The notes below the pieces were generated by a model. The model did no database searches. It worked only from the letters and a program-made list of their open reading frames with translations, and was not told where the DNA came from. Shown here piece after piece: positions 13,348 through 25,645 of a stretch of 64,000 bases of DNA. Numbering within the stretch: the first letter of the stretch is position 1; every line of letters begins with the position of its first letter. This DNA is from Podaxis mareebaensis (Eukaryota; Basidiomycota; Agaricomycetes; Agaricales; Agaricaceae): positions 89,167 to 153,166 of the forward strand of contig JAEUWP010000288.1 of the NCBI GenBank assembly GCA_018524725.1. Reading direction: 5' to 3'. A program made the position numbers and the translations under genes.

Positions 13348-15387
13348 CCAGGTGCTGCGATTCCGGTTTCCGACTTCCCTTTTGCTCTTGCCCCTCGCAT
13401 GACGCTCAACTGTTGGCAACAGCACACCGACGATCACTAGCTATTCGATCTTCTCCCGCAACTTCAATTTGGATTACTATTATTGCACGGTCAACTGCCA
13501 CCACCACCACCGTGGGCATTATACCAGGCTGATGCACATGACGATATCAATCATTTCCTTCCCCCACTCACCCATGTTTCGACAAAGCAAGCAACTTCCC
13601 CCCATTCATTTCTCCTCTCGTTTGATCCAGCTCGTGCGACATATTATCGACGCATCTACAATCCGAGAAGCCAAACCGGAGTGATGTGCGGCAAGTACCG
13701 CACAAACGTGTGTACAAGATGTTTGTTCATTGTTTCATTTTTACCGCTTATATTTCCGCGTTTCAATAGACTCGGTTTGTAGATAGGTTCATTGGTTTAC
13801 ACCCCTCTCGCTGTTATGTGTTTTTGCGGCCGGTGTTGATGTTGATTCTATCCCCCTTCCCCCCCCCTTTCTTGTATTCGATTTCATCTTGCATATAGTT
13901 CCGGTATTCCATAGCACCCTCGTAGATTGTAGATTGTATTGTGCCCCCCGGGCGCCATACGCGGACTTTTGGATTTTTCGTCAAAACATTCTTTTAGCAT
14001 TTCCTCCTTCCGTATCCTCCCTTTATTGTTGGAGTTTATGTTTTGACTGGACTATGAAGGACGGCCTTTTATATGTTGAAGTAGAGTAGAAAATATAGAT
14101 GTTATATTATCAGAGGTGAATGGAAATTTAAGTTGAGGAGCTTGGTGTAAGTCGTATAATCCCGTGTTGAGAAGACGTGATGAAGATAAAGTACATGCAG
14201 CTTAGGTGGCCGCTAAAGATGGCTGGTTGTGGGAATGGTTTGCAAAGTTCAATCCGCAGTAGATACTAGATGGCTTGTCACACCACATGGGCAAATCATT
14301 GTCCCCATGAAGCTATTCAGAGGAACCAGGGGAACGATGCGACTAGAGGTTAGAGTTGGGGTCGCCTGAGAACCATAGTCTTGGGTAACAAGCTTTTCCT
14401 GTAGCTTCCAGGAGGAACGCATGTTGAGGATACTGATCCATACACGTTCCTTGTGCATAAGCGAGGGTGTCTGAGTTTCCGAAACGTTACCAACACGTCT
14501 CCGTGGAATAAGAAATACACTCAAGAAGACGAGGCGTATGAATGCCTAATATGATACAACCCTGAGTAGAACAAGAGTCGAAGAAGCTGATGTCCGTCCC
14601 TGCCTCGGAGCGGATTCATGACAGATCCGGGCGGCGGGTATGAGGATCTGTTGATTCGGTTGGCGATGAAAAGGTCGGAGTATATCGAAGCGTTTTGGGG
14701 TTGACGAGTGTTGACACTCGGAGTAAGAGGTGGCTCGGCTGAACAGCAGAGGACAATGTGTAGAGTAGGAGATATCCTGCTGGTGAGAATCTGCTAGTCG
14801 AATCGTGTTGTTTATAGCTGATTATAATCGCCCAGAGCCAGACGAAGTTCCTCCCGGCACCTGATATCCAAATGGGAGAAACGGGGTGTATGGGGGGATG
14901 GATGGCGTCAATGGGCGTTTGCTGCTTTTTCGGAGGGTCAGAGAGAAAAGATGAGGTCTAAAGCTTTGAAGACCGGTTCGGCAAGAGTGGGTTACAGATA
15001 CATCCGCGCCAGACGTGCATCATTGCCACCACTCCCACGACCAAGCCAGGGCCCGACGTGTTTCTCGAGAATCCAAAGAAATATTCATCTTTCAGCGGGA
15101 ATGACGATACGTGGGTTGAGACCTCTACCAATTCAAGTCCTTCACCGTGGACCGTCCCGCTCGCGTGCCAGAAGCTAAAGTTGAGATCCGTGAGGGAGAG
15201 TCACGGTAGTGGCGTCCACCCACGGCGATGGTGAATGCTGAGCAAAGAGAAGTGAAAATCCAGATACTGGACACCCGGAATGAGCCAGGGTGATACATCT
15301 GGTGCGGTTGCCTACTCGCTCCTTTCTCGCCTGCAGCAAGTAACAATAGTGAGGGATCAGCTGAAGACAATGACAGCAGGGTGAGGT
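13348..15387. other. Intergenic region after the kinase, no gene assigned
   Basis: The first 700 nt look like a 3' untranslated region, C/T-rich with poly-C at about 13,855-13,868. A 91-codon open frame on the minus strand (14,249-14,524) and others near 14,951-15,370 lack motifs and splice support. CpG is normal here. I see no RNA gene. The right end borders a repeat shared with 20,200. Confidence 0.45.
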
Positions 15388-15527
15388 TTCCTGAGGTCTG
15401 GATTCATCATCATTTCCCAGAACCAGTCATCGCGGTCAAATTGGCAACTTGTGACGGGCATATCTCGATAAACGTTGCTCATTGCCCCATGACTAAGCAG
15501 ATTAGTACGCAACTCAACGCCTATTCA
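15388..15527. repeat. Dispersed repeat, less-decayed copy
   Basis: About 140 nt beginning GAGGTCTGGATTCATCAT aligns with 20,200-20,336. Where this copy has CG (TCGCGG, GACGGG, CTCGAT, AACG, ACGC) the other has TA, TG or CA. It lies between the kinase and the MDR gene and is the only repeat I could match inside the gene block. What element it belongs to is unknown. Confidence 0.65.
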
Positions 15528-15703
15528 ACCACCAACTTATGTGTCACGATTTACACACGCCAGCCATATGATGCTAGTTTTGCCAGCTGGAGTGGTTCAC
15601 CCTGCCAAAATCACTACAAATAATGAAGCTATCTTCATATCTCCTCAGATAGAGCAGAGCCAGTCATTGGAAATAAATGATACTCTATGGAAATGTTTTC
15701 TCC

Positions 15704-16959
15704 TCAGGCAGTCTCATCAGGATGAGCAACAAGCTTGATCCCAGAAACTTGGTCTTTCGCCAGACGCTCCAGACCAACTGGAATCCCAGCCAACCCTCCG
15801 GAGAGGACCTCAAAAGCGCAAGGCTACGGAGCCTGCCATTAGTGCGTGAATGCCAAACAAAATGAAAAAGCATGCAAACCTTCAGCAGTTCTTTTTCCAG
15901 GGCCTCCTCGAGGTTACCATATAGCGCTGCGAGAGCATCCCGGTTCTCGGGGAGTGAGCGTAACCCCTTCGTAAAGCCGATATTCTTTTCTGGAGAGAAA
16001 GAAACCACAGGAGCTTGCACGAGTTGCAGGTAACCGCCCGGAGCAAGGATGCTATTTGCCATTTGTTGCGTTTCTTCTGCGGAGACAGCATCAAGAATGC
16101 ATTCGATTGGCCTTGAGGAAAATGAATTGACGCTGTTCTCGATGGAAATGAATGAGGCGTTGCGATCAATGATTTTATCTGCCCCCATATCTTTTAGGCG
16201 TTGCTCGTGTTTCAGCGATGCAGTTGTAATAATTGGAGAGAAACCGGAAAGCTTTGCTAATTGAATGGCTAAAGTTCATTAAGATATGCGTCAAACCGAA
16301 GCTAATCGGACGAAATGATGGCATGATTTACCATATTGCCCGACTGCCGTTGCACCTCCAAAGATGAGTAATGGAGTATCTGAATATCTCCCTCGGCCAT
16401 TATTCTCGAAGGGGGACACGAAACAGAGACCATGTGGTTTGTGGTTGTACAAAGCAAGATATGCTGCTCCTAGAGAGGATGGGAGTGTGGCAGCCTGGTC
16501 ATAAGAGATGTTGGAAGGCAGCTAGCTGGTGCATGAGTACGAATGATCTACATAGTGAGATCTGGCCATACTCTTGATGAGCTAGTCGGAACTACCAGGG
16601 CATACTGTTGAAAGCCTCCCCCGGTCTTGGAAAAGACACCAGTCGCGACACTATCCACTCGTTGAGTTGACTTGGAAATTTCAAAGCAGAGGTGCTCACA
16701 CTCTGTCACCTGCAATAAATCCATCTACTTCTTCGCCCACTTCGACCACGTCGCCGGCAATGTTCACTCCAAGCACGACAGGATATTCCTCAATGAAAAT
16801 ACCGGTTTTCTGGATTTTCCAGTCAATGGGGTTCAAGCCGCAGGATCTGACTTCGACGAGGATTTCATTGGGACCGGGTTTTGGAACATCGTTACTGGCG
16901 ATCACAAAGTTCCCGTATTTTGAATCGAGGTAGAGGGCTTTTTGTGCCTTCGGAAGCAT
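15704..16959 (-). CDS. MDR-superfamily quinone oxidoreductase / enoyl reductase-like protein
   Basis: Minus-strand exons are 16959-16700, 16650-16572, 16521-16332, 16268-15880 and 15823-15704. They join without a frame break to 1,038 nt, 345 residues, the usual length for the family. The N-terminal GroES-like domain shows ALYLDSKYGNF, EILVEVRSCGLNPIDWK, and LGVNIAGDVVEVGEEV..GDRV. The Rossmann domain has FGGATAVGQYAIQLAK (glycine-rich NADPH loop), then MGADKIIDR and APGGYLQLV. The C-terminus ends FEVLSGGLAGIPVGLERL..VSGIKLVAHPDE. The zinc-binding cysteine cluster of classical alcohol dehydrogenases is not seen, so a zinc-independent NADPH-dependent reductase of enones or quinones is likely (inference). 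Many fungal relatives sit in secondary-metabolite loci, but no such partner is visible here. The ATG at 16959 is preferred over the upstream in-frame ATG at 17034 because it starts the conserved domain. The gene is the last intact host gene before the repeat block. Confidence 0.9.
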
Positions 16960-17640
16960 GGAGGGCGAATGCTTGTGCGATAACGTGAAGGCCTTTAATA
17001 GGATATGGTCGAATATATTACACCTGGATAGCAAAGAGAGACCGGGAAATCACACTACCGCATCTGTGAATGTGATATGTGTATCGAGGGGGACGGTGGG
17101 AGCGAAGGGACGATTTTTGGTGACCACCTTGTGATCAAGCACCAATCCGCATCAAGCTTTCCAATTAACAAGGCATCCACTCGGTGCATCGCATGAACCG
17201 CATAGAAACTTCTTCCTTTCAACCCAGACTTTTCTTCTGTCCTCGGATATTGAAAAAATTCCAGGGAATAGTATCGAGCGAAATAAACACACATCCACGA
17301 AGTCCTATCCGATTTTCTCTGGACAACAAGTGATTTGCTTGTTACAGTATAGAAATACAGCATAAGTACATGGCTACAAGCATATCTGTCCACAAAGTTT
17401 GTTAGGAACCGCCATGTCACATGTTCGTGCACACAAGCTGGCGTCACACATCGCCATAGCCTTCAACCACTCCAGTAAACCCGTGGCAGCCTTATACCCA
17501 TAGATCAGCCTGCCTTTGATCTGATGGCAGTGCTCACCACCACCACATACACCCGTTTCCACGTCCCACACTCTCTCGCCCTACGGCCACTTCACCCCAG
17601 GCCCCATTACTCCCACCATCAACCAGTTCTATAGACTAAG
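16960..17640. other. Upstream region of the MDR gene; border of the repeat block
   Basis: No convincing gene. Minus-strand open frames at 17,055-17,571 have no motif. CpG dinucleotides are present up to about 17,590 and then almost vanish, so the change from gene DNA to repeat DNA is sharp and falls here. Confidence 0.5.
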
Positions 17641-20199
17641 TTTGCAACCTAACTGTCAAATCAGCCTGAGGAAAGGTGAGCCATATGCCATGACAACCAT
17701 CCCACTTTACACTGGTATCACTGCCTTCCAAATGAATTCCTTTTGTATAGACTTCAGAGTGCTCAGGGACACCACATCCCACTTGGTGATCAAATCTTCC
17801 TTCTTCAGTTTCCTTTTTTCTGATCAGCATTCTTTCCCCTGCCACAGTGGCTTTTGAGTCAGGTTTCACGACTCCATATGGAGGAGCAATTTGGGGCTTT
17901 CATCTGTCACATAAGTGTGATGACCTTGATTGCTGGTCCTGTGGTGTCTGTTAGGACTTCAACAAGGGGAGGTTTGACATAGTGTATGAGATCATTGTCA
18001 TGTTTGCAGATGTTGTTGAGTTTTGTTTTGGTGATGAATACAAGGCCTTGGTTTCTGCAGGTGGGGATACTTCACTGGATCTTGGTATTGCCTTTCCACC
18101 CTGGCAGAATGTTGACCTTGAAGACTTCACCCTTGATCATGCTGTCAAATAGTTGATGACCAATCTTAAAATGCCTCATGGAGCCAGTGTGAGTTCTTCA
18201 GGGAGATTTTGAGTGGTTGAGCAATCTTTGAGGGTGTTAGGTGAACCAAAGTGGGATTGATATGGGAGGCTCCTGGTTGTTTATGCATGCTGCCCATTGA
18301 GGTGAAGTGGAATTCACTTATGTAATCATCATTGTAGGACCATCCTTGTGCACTGTCTAACTAAATTTCACCAAACATCTCACTGCTGAGTGTTTTCCTG
18401 GAAGAAATGTCAGTATGGGTCTATGGAATAGAAACTGTCATGTGTGCAGGTCAAACCTGCACCAAGACCACCTGAAGTAAACATGAAGGTTGTACTGCTG
18501 ACATCAGGAAAGCTGCTAAACCCTCAGGAGAAGCCCATACCTACACCTGCACCTAACAGCATAGGAAATTCCCCTCCCCCCCAAGCCTTCTTTTCCAAAT
18601 TGCTCATAAGTGGCTTATTTCTGATAATTGCTCAGCACCCCAAACACTTTGGATATCTGCATTGGAATGATGTCAGCAACCATGAATTACTTTGACCTTG
18701 GTTGTTACCCACCTTTTTGAGTTTCCTTGTCACTTCTTCCAATATCATGGTGCCACTTGGATGCCTAGGGGAACAAAGTAAGAAAAACTTGGGAACAGAA
18801 AAGATTGGTAGTATGCACCATCTTCACATAGGTTTTTTTGTTGGTGCCAGGTAGGCTACAGTAGTTTATACTCATGGTGGTGGAAAGAGTTGAAGGGGGC
18901 AGGAGCCCCAAGTGTTGTATCTGATGTTGAGGAAAACCCAGTGCCCAAGTCCTAGACTTGATAGCACATTATGCTTGTGTTTACACTCTGCTATGCATGA
19001 GCAACATAATTTTTGGAACACTCTATACCTCTGAGGTATATTTGCTAGAATTGTTTCATCTTATGACTCATAGTTAGAGTTCTATTACTCCTTCAGTCAT
19101 AGTCTTTGTTATGTAAACATGTTGTGGAAATGTTTCTTGCTTCTAATGACTCCTTCTCCTTGAGATAGAGTCATCTTATTTCTCTGGTTGACCATATGCA
19201 CTATGTACAACATTGTATGCATGCTTTCTATGCTCTTAGACCTAGTCTTCTATGGACTACCCTATGCCCAGTATGCATCACATTTAAACTTCATGTAGTT
19301 AGCATACTTTCTTTACTGGAATTTAATTCCTTGTCTACTTGACTACCACAGTGGTTCAAGACAGCCTTGATTCCTTCATTGACTTACTTGATCCCACTTT
19401 CTTAACTGAATGTCAGTTCCATGCTAAAGTCCCATTCTTTTGCATTCCTCTATTTTGGGAGTAACTGGTTTACTCAACCACTGCCTAATGTTATAGTAGC
19501 AGCAACATGTTCTCATCATCTGATGATTGAGGTTGTGACTAGAGTGTTTAAGTAAATTCATAAGTTCTAGACCTTTGTTCAAGTGTACTCAAGATACCCT
19601 TATCTACACTTATCTTGCCAAGTCCCAGTGGGCTGACAAGCTAGCCTACAAAGCTTGCTGACAGTGAGGAATTCAACATGTGCAATTTGATGTCCATAAG
19701 CCTTTAGTGACCTTTATTGAGGACTTGTTTAGTATATATGAACAAACAGCCTTTGGGAGTATGTTGACCCAATGTATCTGTGAGGTGAATTAGAAAAACA
19801 CTTTCTTCACCCCTTCAGGCACCTTCAGCCCCTTTGCTCACTCTTCAAACTTCTTAATCAACATGTCCTTCCTGCCACTTTCTACCACACACTCCTTCTT
19901 GGTTCCCTTCAGTTGCTCCATGAGATAATATTTCCACATCCTATGAGGGCTTACCCTGCAGCTGTCCATTAATCAGCCCTTTCTTCAGCACCAGGAGCAC
20001 TTTGCACAAATGATTGTCAACAACAAGACTCTTGAGTACACCTTGTAGCTCTTGCAACTTGTCTGTTCAGACAGCTGCCTCAGAGTTGATGAGTTTGCCT
20101 GGCTCATTAAAGGTGTTTGAAGGAACTTGATTAATCAGGAAATTGGTAATGGTCTCAGAATAGTGGGTTGGGCTGCCCAATGTCAGAGGACAGTGGCAG
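17641..20199. repeat. Decayed, CpG-poor repeat DNA, unclassified
   Basis: CG is nearly absent over 2.5 kb while TG and CA are abundant. Short protein-like patches survive on the plus strand, such as TSLDLGIAFPPWQNVDLEDF near 18,070-18,130 and CHVCRSNLHQDH near 18,440. On the minus strand a patch VVKPDSKATVAGERML lies near 17,840. They are broken by stops and I cannot assign them to a family. I see no terminal repeats for this stretch. Confidence 0.45.
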
Positions 20200-20336
20200 T
20201 AGGCTAAGGTCTGGATTCATTGTCCCCCAGAACCAGTCCTTATAGTTCAATTAGCAACTTGTAACAAGCATACCTTGACAAATGTTGCTCAAACATCCCA
20301 TGACTGAGCAAATTAGTACACAACTCAATGCCTACT
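20200..20336. repeat. Dispersed repeat, CpG-decayed copy of 15388-15527
   Basis: The stretch from AAGGTCTGGATTCATTGT to about ACTCAATGCCTAC matches 15,388-15,527. The differences are largely C-to-T or G-to-A at sites that are CG in the other copy. It therefore serves as an internal calibrator of the decay process. Confidence 0.65.
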
Positions 20337-20820
20337 ATCATTGGCCCAGTGTTTGAAACTCAACCTAGTGTTTGAAAATGCAGTTTGTAGTGGCCACATG
20401 CATCTATTGATTTTGATTATTTTTATAGAGTGTAAACTCATTATTTTAAGAGACTTTTGTGGTTTCTACTCCACAGTTGCAAGCAATCCTCAAATTATTG
20501 TGAAATTCAGCTGATCATGTTTTGGGTACTACTATCAAAATTAAGATCTAGTCTGATCCCATGCTGCATTGGCTACTAAAACTTGCCTGTCTATTCTTTT
20601 ATACTAGTCAGGTCTAAATACCAAATTTCATTACAGAAATCAGATAACCACTAGAGAAAAAGTTAAGTATACATGTTTTCTCCATGTCAGCATGATAAGA
20701 ACCATGATGTATTAAAACTCTATTAAACAACACTCATACCCACTCTTTGATCAAGTCTGTCATGGATATGCCCCTTGACCAGCTAAATCAATGCCAGCTA
20801 CTGTTTCTCATGACTGCAGC

Positions 20821-21195
20821 TCTTGTACACACACTTTTTTTTTTTAAAAAAAAAATCCACATTTATTGCAATAGACTAGCTATTACAAATGGGTGCATGA
20901 TAGCAGTCCCAAGATCTGAAACCAAGAAAGAAAAGAAGAGAAAGAAAGAGAAAAGAAGGGGAAAAAAGAAGTTCATAGAGGTCTAGGAGTGGGGGAGCTA
21001 GACTATAAGGCAAGAGAGAGATGAGAAATCAACTCTAGTGTACATCTGGAACACCATTTTTTGTAAGTTGCTCTCTCCAGGTAAGACAGCATGTATTGAA
21101 GTCCTCTCTAGCCTGGTCAGTGCACAAGAATGCCACTGGGTTTTCATGTAGGAAATTGATAATCCAATAGAATCCCTTTCAGTTCTTGTACACAC
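20821..21195 (-). mobile_element. 5'-truncated LINE 3' end with 12-bp target duplication
   Basis: A minus-strand LINE tail, about 351 nt (20833-21183), is flanked by identical TCTTGTACACAC at 20821-20832 and 21184-21195. On the minus strand the C-terminal coding remnant (NLQKMVFQMY, compare NGVPDVH in the full element) is followed by the 3' untranslated region. A GCAATAAA polyadenylation signal and an A/T tail come next. It is the same family as the full LINE at 25360-32234. Confidence 0.8.
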
Positions 21196-21363
21196 TCTCA
21201 AGGCACCATAAACTCAGTGGGTATATCATGTTCCTCTGCTTCCTGCACCAACACTACCAATTCCTAGTACTTCCCAACCTCATTTCTAACCATTTCAAGA
21301 GACTCAGCAAAATCTTGCCTAGTCATGATAATACCATACACTTATTTTATTATCCTATGTATT

Positions 21364-22043
21364 TGTTATGAATATTGTGGACTATGAGATGCCCAAGGAT
21401 GCTGAGATGGCTGAGAAAGAAGACTTTACAAATAGGAATTGATGAAGTGGATGATGAATACTTTGTGGCATGAGACCATGGAGCTGCATAACTTGACTGA
21501 TTAGGAATTATGCAAGAAGGCTGGTAAGGCTAGCTGCTATCATAGTATATACTTCTCATCATATAGTGACTTGTGATAGAACCTTCTTCTATGCTCTATT
21601 TTTAAACACTTGCTCTATATTTACCTCTTGATGTTGTTTTTTGATCCTGTATCTTTCCTACTGGACTTATCTATATTTGCCCTAACAGGCTTATTGTACT
21701 TCTGGTGTGTTGCTCATTTATGTTAGTTCTGATTTACTTATGCTAGCCTGGATGATTTGTACATCTTATATAGGATTTGATCTACTTCTATAGTAGTCAA
21801 TCAGACTTGTATATATAGATCACTTGGACCTACAGATTAGATCCAAGTCTAATCTTAACAACTGTGTTACCCTTAGCATCATATTACTCCTGTAACCTTT
21901 GTACTTTCCTTGCCCTTGAAGTCAAGTCTCCCTCATCAGTATCTCAGTAGTGTTAGACCTATGGTACTTGTGATCTTTATGAGTTTGTAGCCTAGAGGCA
22001 ATGTAAATTATCACTCAAGGTTAAACTGCTGAATACAGAGTCA
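21364..22043. repeat. LTR-like direct repeat, copy 1 of an adjacent pair
   Basis: It begins TGTTATGAATATTGTG and ends AAACTGCTGAATACAGAGTCA, giving TG..CA ends typical of LTRs. It aligns end to end with 22045-22732 at an estimated 60-65% identity. Only one base (G) separates the two copies. No coding sequence lies between them. Which element they belong to is unknown. Confidence 0.6.
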
Positions 22044-22044
22044 G

Positions 22045-22732
22045 TGTTACAAATATTGTGAACTCCAAGATGACTAAAGAGCCTAAGGAGACTGAAGGAG
22101 AAGAATTGGATTTGATGAAGTGAATGCTGATCAATCTTTGGCAGGAGATAATGGAACTACAGTAGTTACTTGATTGGGAAATGTGTGAGAAGATAGATAA
22201 TGCATGCTGATACCATGGAGTTTACTTCCCTTGTGATGATGATTTGTGATCTAAACTTATATCTTCTATTTTCAGATGCTCTGCCTTATATTTGGACTCA
22301 GTATACTTTTCAGCTCTTTCTACATACTTATGCTGCATCAATTATGTTCACTCATGTAGACTTTCTTATGCCTTCCCTTTATATGTCCTATACAGATTTA
22401 TGCCTTATGCTCTCCCGCCTATGTCCTATACCCTATGCTTCCTTTATCCTTTTGACATCTATGTAGGATTTGATCTACTTCCTAAGTAGTCAACTGGACT
22501 TGCATATGTATACTGCCTGGACTTGTAGATTAGACCAAGTCTAATCTTATTGTGTGTTACACATCTACTGTTGTGCACCAATAAGGTATCAGCTCTTTGC
22601 CCTTGTAATGAGTCTCCCTTGTCTCTGGTGTCTTTTTAGTATCTGTCCTGTAAAGAGTGTGATCTATACAAGTTTGCTTCCTAATGACAATGTGAATTGC
22701 CACTCAAGGTTAAACTACTGAGAATAGAGTCA
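22045..22732. repeat. LTR-like direct repeat, copy 2 of an adjacent pair
   Basis: It starts TGTTACAAATATTGTG and ends AACTACTGAGAATAGAGTCA. It shares with copy 1 the shared core GGATTTGATCTACTTC, the AAGTCTAATCTT block and the CACTCAAGGTTAAACT end. No target duplication flanks the pair. Confidence 0.6.
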
Positions 22733-22844
22733 AAAGAGTGGGCCCTTCAGACCAAGGTGGGACAATGCTCACCTACTCACTCTCAATACAAGGATGGGCT
22801 CTGGCTTAGGTGCTGCTAGCCAAAGAAGAAACCTTGTAACATGA

Positions 22845-23460
22845 TATTACAAACATCAATCTCTTCTATCTCCATGTTTATCTTTCATTCTATGGTCTTC
22901 TCATCTCTTGCTCTTCTGTCATTGCCTCCTATTGCACCTTGGTTATCAGTCATGCTTTACTTCTCTGAGTTATACTATATTTAGCATTTAGACTCAGTGA
23001 TACTGAATGTAGATGATTTCCCTATTCAAATAAATCTACAGTCTTATCCTGGGCTTAGTCTAGTATAATTAGAACACTGAAGTAGTTATGAGCCTTCTTG
23101 ATTAGGATAAGTAGGATAGTGTTGCTTGTCTATTAAAGTAGCTTGTAAAGTAAGTAGAACTTACCTTTATAATTACATTTACATAGCATGAGAATAGGAG
23201 TATCTTCTCTCTCCTTTATCTTCTTGCCATATGAGAGCTCTACCTGCCTTGACAGGATAACTGGCATAACAGCTACATCACTGGAGAAGCCTGTGACCTT
23301 ACAAGTCATATCCCTCCTAGTGATAGCCTTTGCAAGATCTCCAAACAGCCTCTAGCCCTTAGTAGATAGATAGGCACTCTCTTTTGAGCTTAATAGTTCC
23401 AGGTTGTCTTAGGACAGTATCTCTGCATTGGCATAACATCCATACTGTGTCTGAGTAACA
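22845..23460. repeat. LTR-like repeat, left copy (matches 41493-42138)
   Basis: It shares long blocks with 41493-42138 in the same orientation: AGTATAATTAGAACACTGAAG, GCTTGTAAAGTAAGTAGAACTTA, GAGAGCTCTACCTGCCT and ACAGGATAACTGGCATAACA. Both end in GAGTAACA/AAGTAACA. Read on the minus strand the ends are TGTTAC..GTAACA, except that the left edge here is TATTAC. It abuts the 3' end of the minus-strand Gag-coding element, so it may be that element's 3' LTR. I found no clear target duplication. Confidence 0.6.
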
Positions 23461-25344
23461 GATAGTGACCATTTTTATTTCTCATTATGAAAAAACACTT
23501 GTCCCTTGAGGGAACCTGCTGTTCAACACCTGCTTTCTCAAGCTAAATATGGAGCATAGAAGTATAAGGTAGCTAGGAGTTTTACTTGATACACATCACC
23601 CATTCTGGTGTGTATCTTCTTTTCTCTTCCCACAACATATACTGGTTTCCTGACATGCTCCTTTTGTAGTTCAAAGGCAGTGCTGTAGTATCCAGATATG
23701 TATGATTTATTCCCAGTCATGGTCAGTGAAGTTAGCTGGGATGCTACTTCACATTGTTCCAGCCAAGATTGAACACAATCAATTTCAGAATTGACCTTCA
23801 TTGTTCAACAATGCTGATTGGAATAGTAGCTTAAAATATGTGCCAGTTCATCTTTCAATCCATCTCAAAGATGAAGTGAGCAACTAGGTGGGGCTTGTTC
23901 AATCTCAACAAGCTCAGGCATGACTGCATATTCACCCACCTCTTTTTCATAAATACCAGCTTCTTCAGTGTGTTCTACCTCAATATCTAGACTTACCATC
24001 CCAATGTGAATAGTGTCAAGCCCTTTAGTCATCTCTGCCAGCTCACAAAGATTCTCAGCCTTCCAAATTGCTGAAAGTTTGATATTATGACTAGATATGC
24101 CAGGAGGTTGATTCCCACTTGTCAAGGTTACATGATTGCAGTAGGAGCACTATTGGGACATATGTCCTACTTCTCCACAATCAAAGCATTAATTCTCAGC
24201 TCACATACAGCCCAGCTCAGCTGGGTTCAATCAGTTTTGATACCCTTCATTTTAATTGTGTGGCCTTTGCTTGCCCTGGTTATAGTCCCAGTCTTAAGGG
24301 GTTTGACAATACATGGAGGCAACTCTAGCAGAATCCTGCATTCCTCTTTGGCTTTGATGGCCATGTTGGGTGTGAGCTCAATCAACACCTTGCTGAAAGT
24401 TACACCATCCATTCTCATGCCTGTAGGGCCTTCCTTAGTTATGCTAGTCCTCTTTCCAAGTGCTTTGGTCTTGTTAATCATATTGGTCACATTGGTCTTG
24501 ACCTCTTCTCTATTACATATTTCACCTGTCCCTTCAGCAATTTGACTTGAAATGATCATGCACAATTGTTTCAGCAATCTCATTAAGTTTAGCAGCTTAA
24601 GGAATAGAGTTATTAAGAGGAGGTATCCAGGTTAAGTTTGTCTTTCCATAATACCTTCTGGATTTCAGGCCATAGGTCATTCCATAACTTATGGGCTTTG
24701 GAATGCTTACCAGCATGCCCCACAGTTATGAAGAGTTCATTCAACTCTGAAGCATACTCCTTCACCAATTGAGCACTCTAGTGGCACCTCTTGAGTTTAC
24801 AATGTTGTATGGCCCTGAAATTTACAGGGAACAGATAGTTGAATAATTCTATAAAAAATCTTTTCAGGTCCTATTTCTTTGGGTTGAAAGCTATCTCTCA
24901 GGTATAGAAGGTGTATGCTCTACCAGTGAGGAAGTTGGATATTATTCAGACCTGTTGATCTCTTGGTACTTGTCCATGTTGACATAGTTGGTGGTTTGGG
25001 TCATGAAGCAATGGAAGAGCTGGACATTGGCAGTACCATCATACCTCTTAGGTAGGATAGGTTTCAAGAGTGTCCATTTAGAGTGCTTTTTAGACTTTCA
25101 ATGTCTCTGATGCCAGGGGTGTCTTTCTATGAAGAAATCCAGGGATGAGCTTGAGGGAGGGCTCAAGTCATCACCCTCACCCCCTTCCCTCCATCATCTG
25201 ATGAGTCAGGCTCACTCAAGCCAGATAGAGTGTCTCTCTCCAAACTTAAGTGGGGATCTTTGCCTGGAGAGGAAGGACTTTCATCTGGGCTGTCTGAAGG
25301 ATCTAAGAACTCAGGGGAAGTCTTACTAAGGTGCCTCCCCCCAT
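23461..25344 (-). pseudogene. Gag-coding LTR element, C-terminal part (Gag core and zinc knuckle), decayed
   Basis: On the minus strand a Gag capsid-like region is readable at about 24,630-24,950 (LVKEYASELNELFITVG, SKAHKLWNDL), with stops mixed in. It is followed at 24147-24188 by a CCHC knuckle CFDCGEVGHMSQxC with one stop. The next readable stretch, EVEHTEEAGIYEKEVGEYAV, falls in 23,865-24,125, and a further patch lies at 23,538-23,801. No protease, reverse transcriptase or integrase follows before the LTR-like repeat at 22845-23460. The N-terminal parts of the same reading lie at 32250-32748 and 40740-41128, separated by the LINE and the Copia element. The pieces add up to under 3 kb, so this may be a Gag-only, non-autonomous element (inference). 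Confidence 0.6.
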
Positions 25345-25359
25345 TACTGAAGGAGTGTC
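25345..25359. repeat. Target-site duplication of the full-length LINE (left)
   Basis: TACTGAAGGAGTGTC lies directly left of the poly-T (poly-A on the minus strand) and is repeated exactly at 32235-32249. This fixes both ends of the LINE. Confidence 0.92.
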
Positions 25360-25645
25360 TTTTTTTTTTTTTTTTAAATTGATGTTTATTGCAATAGACC
25401 TAGCTACTACAAATGGGTGCATGATAGCAGTCCCAATACTGAAACTAGAAAGAAGAGGAAAGAAAGAGAGAGAGAAAGAGAAATGAAAGAGGATAGGAGC
25501 AGGGGAGCTACACTAGAGGCAAGTGAGATGAAAAGAGAGCAGAGACTAACTTATCAAAATGCAAGGTGAGAAAGAGACTCAAAGTGGAAGAGGCATAGGA
25601 GCAGGGGAGCTAGCTACAAGGAAAAAGGGGAAATATAAAAGACCC

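Noticed and set aside
12202..13437. 411-codon open frame on the minus strand
   Set aside because: It is antisense to the kinase's low-complexity tail exon. Its composition (Thr/Arg/Pro/His runs) is the mirror of the Gly/Ser/Val-rich coding strand, and it has no motif.
14249..14524. 91-codon open frame on the minus strand as a gene
   Set aside because: No recognisable motif, no convincing splice partners on either side and no homologous copy in the window.
20833..20856. T-run followed by A-run as a terminator hairpin
   Set aside because: It is the poly-A tail region of a LINE, placed exactly inside a 12-bp target duplication and downstream of its polyadenylation signal.
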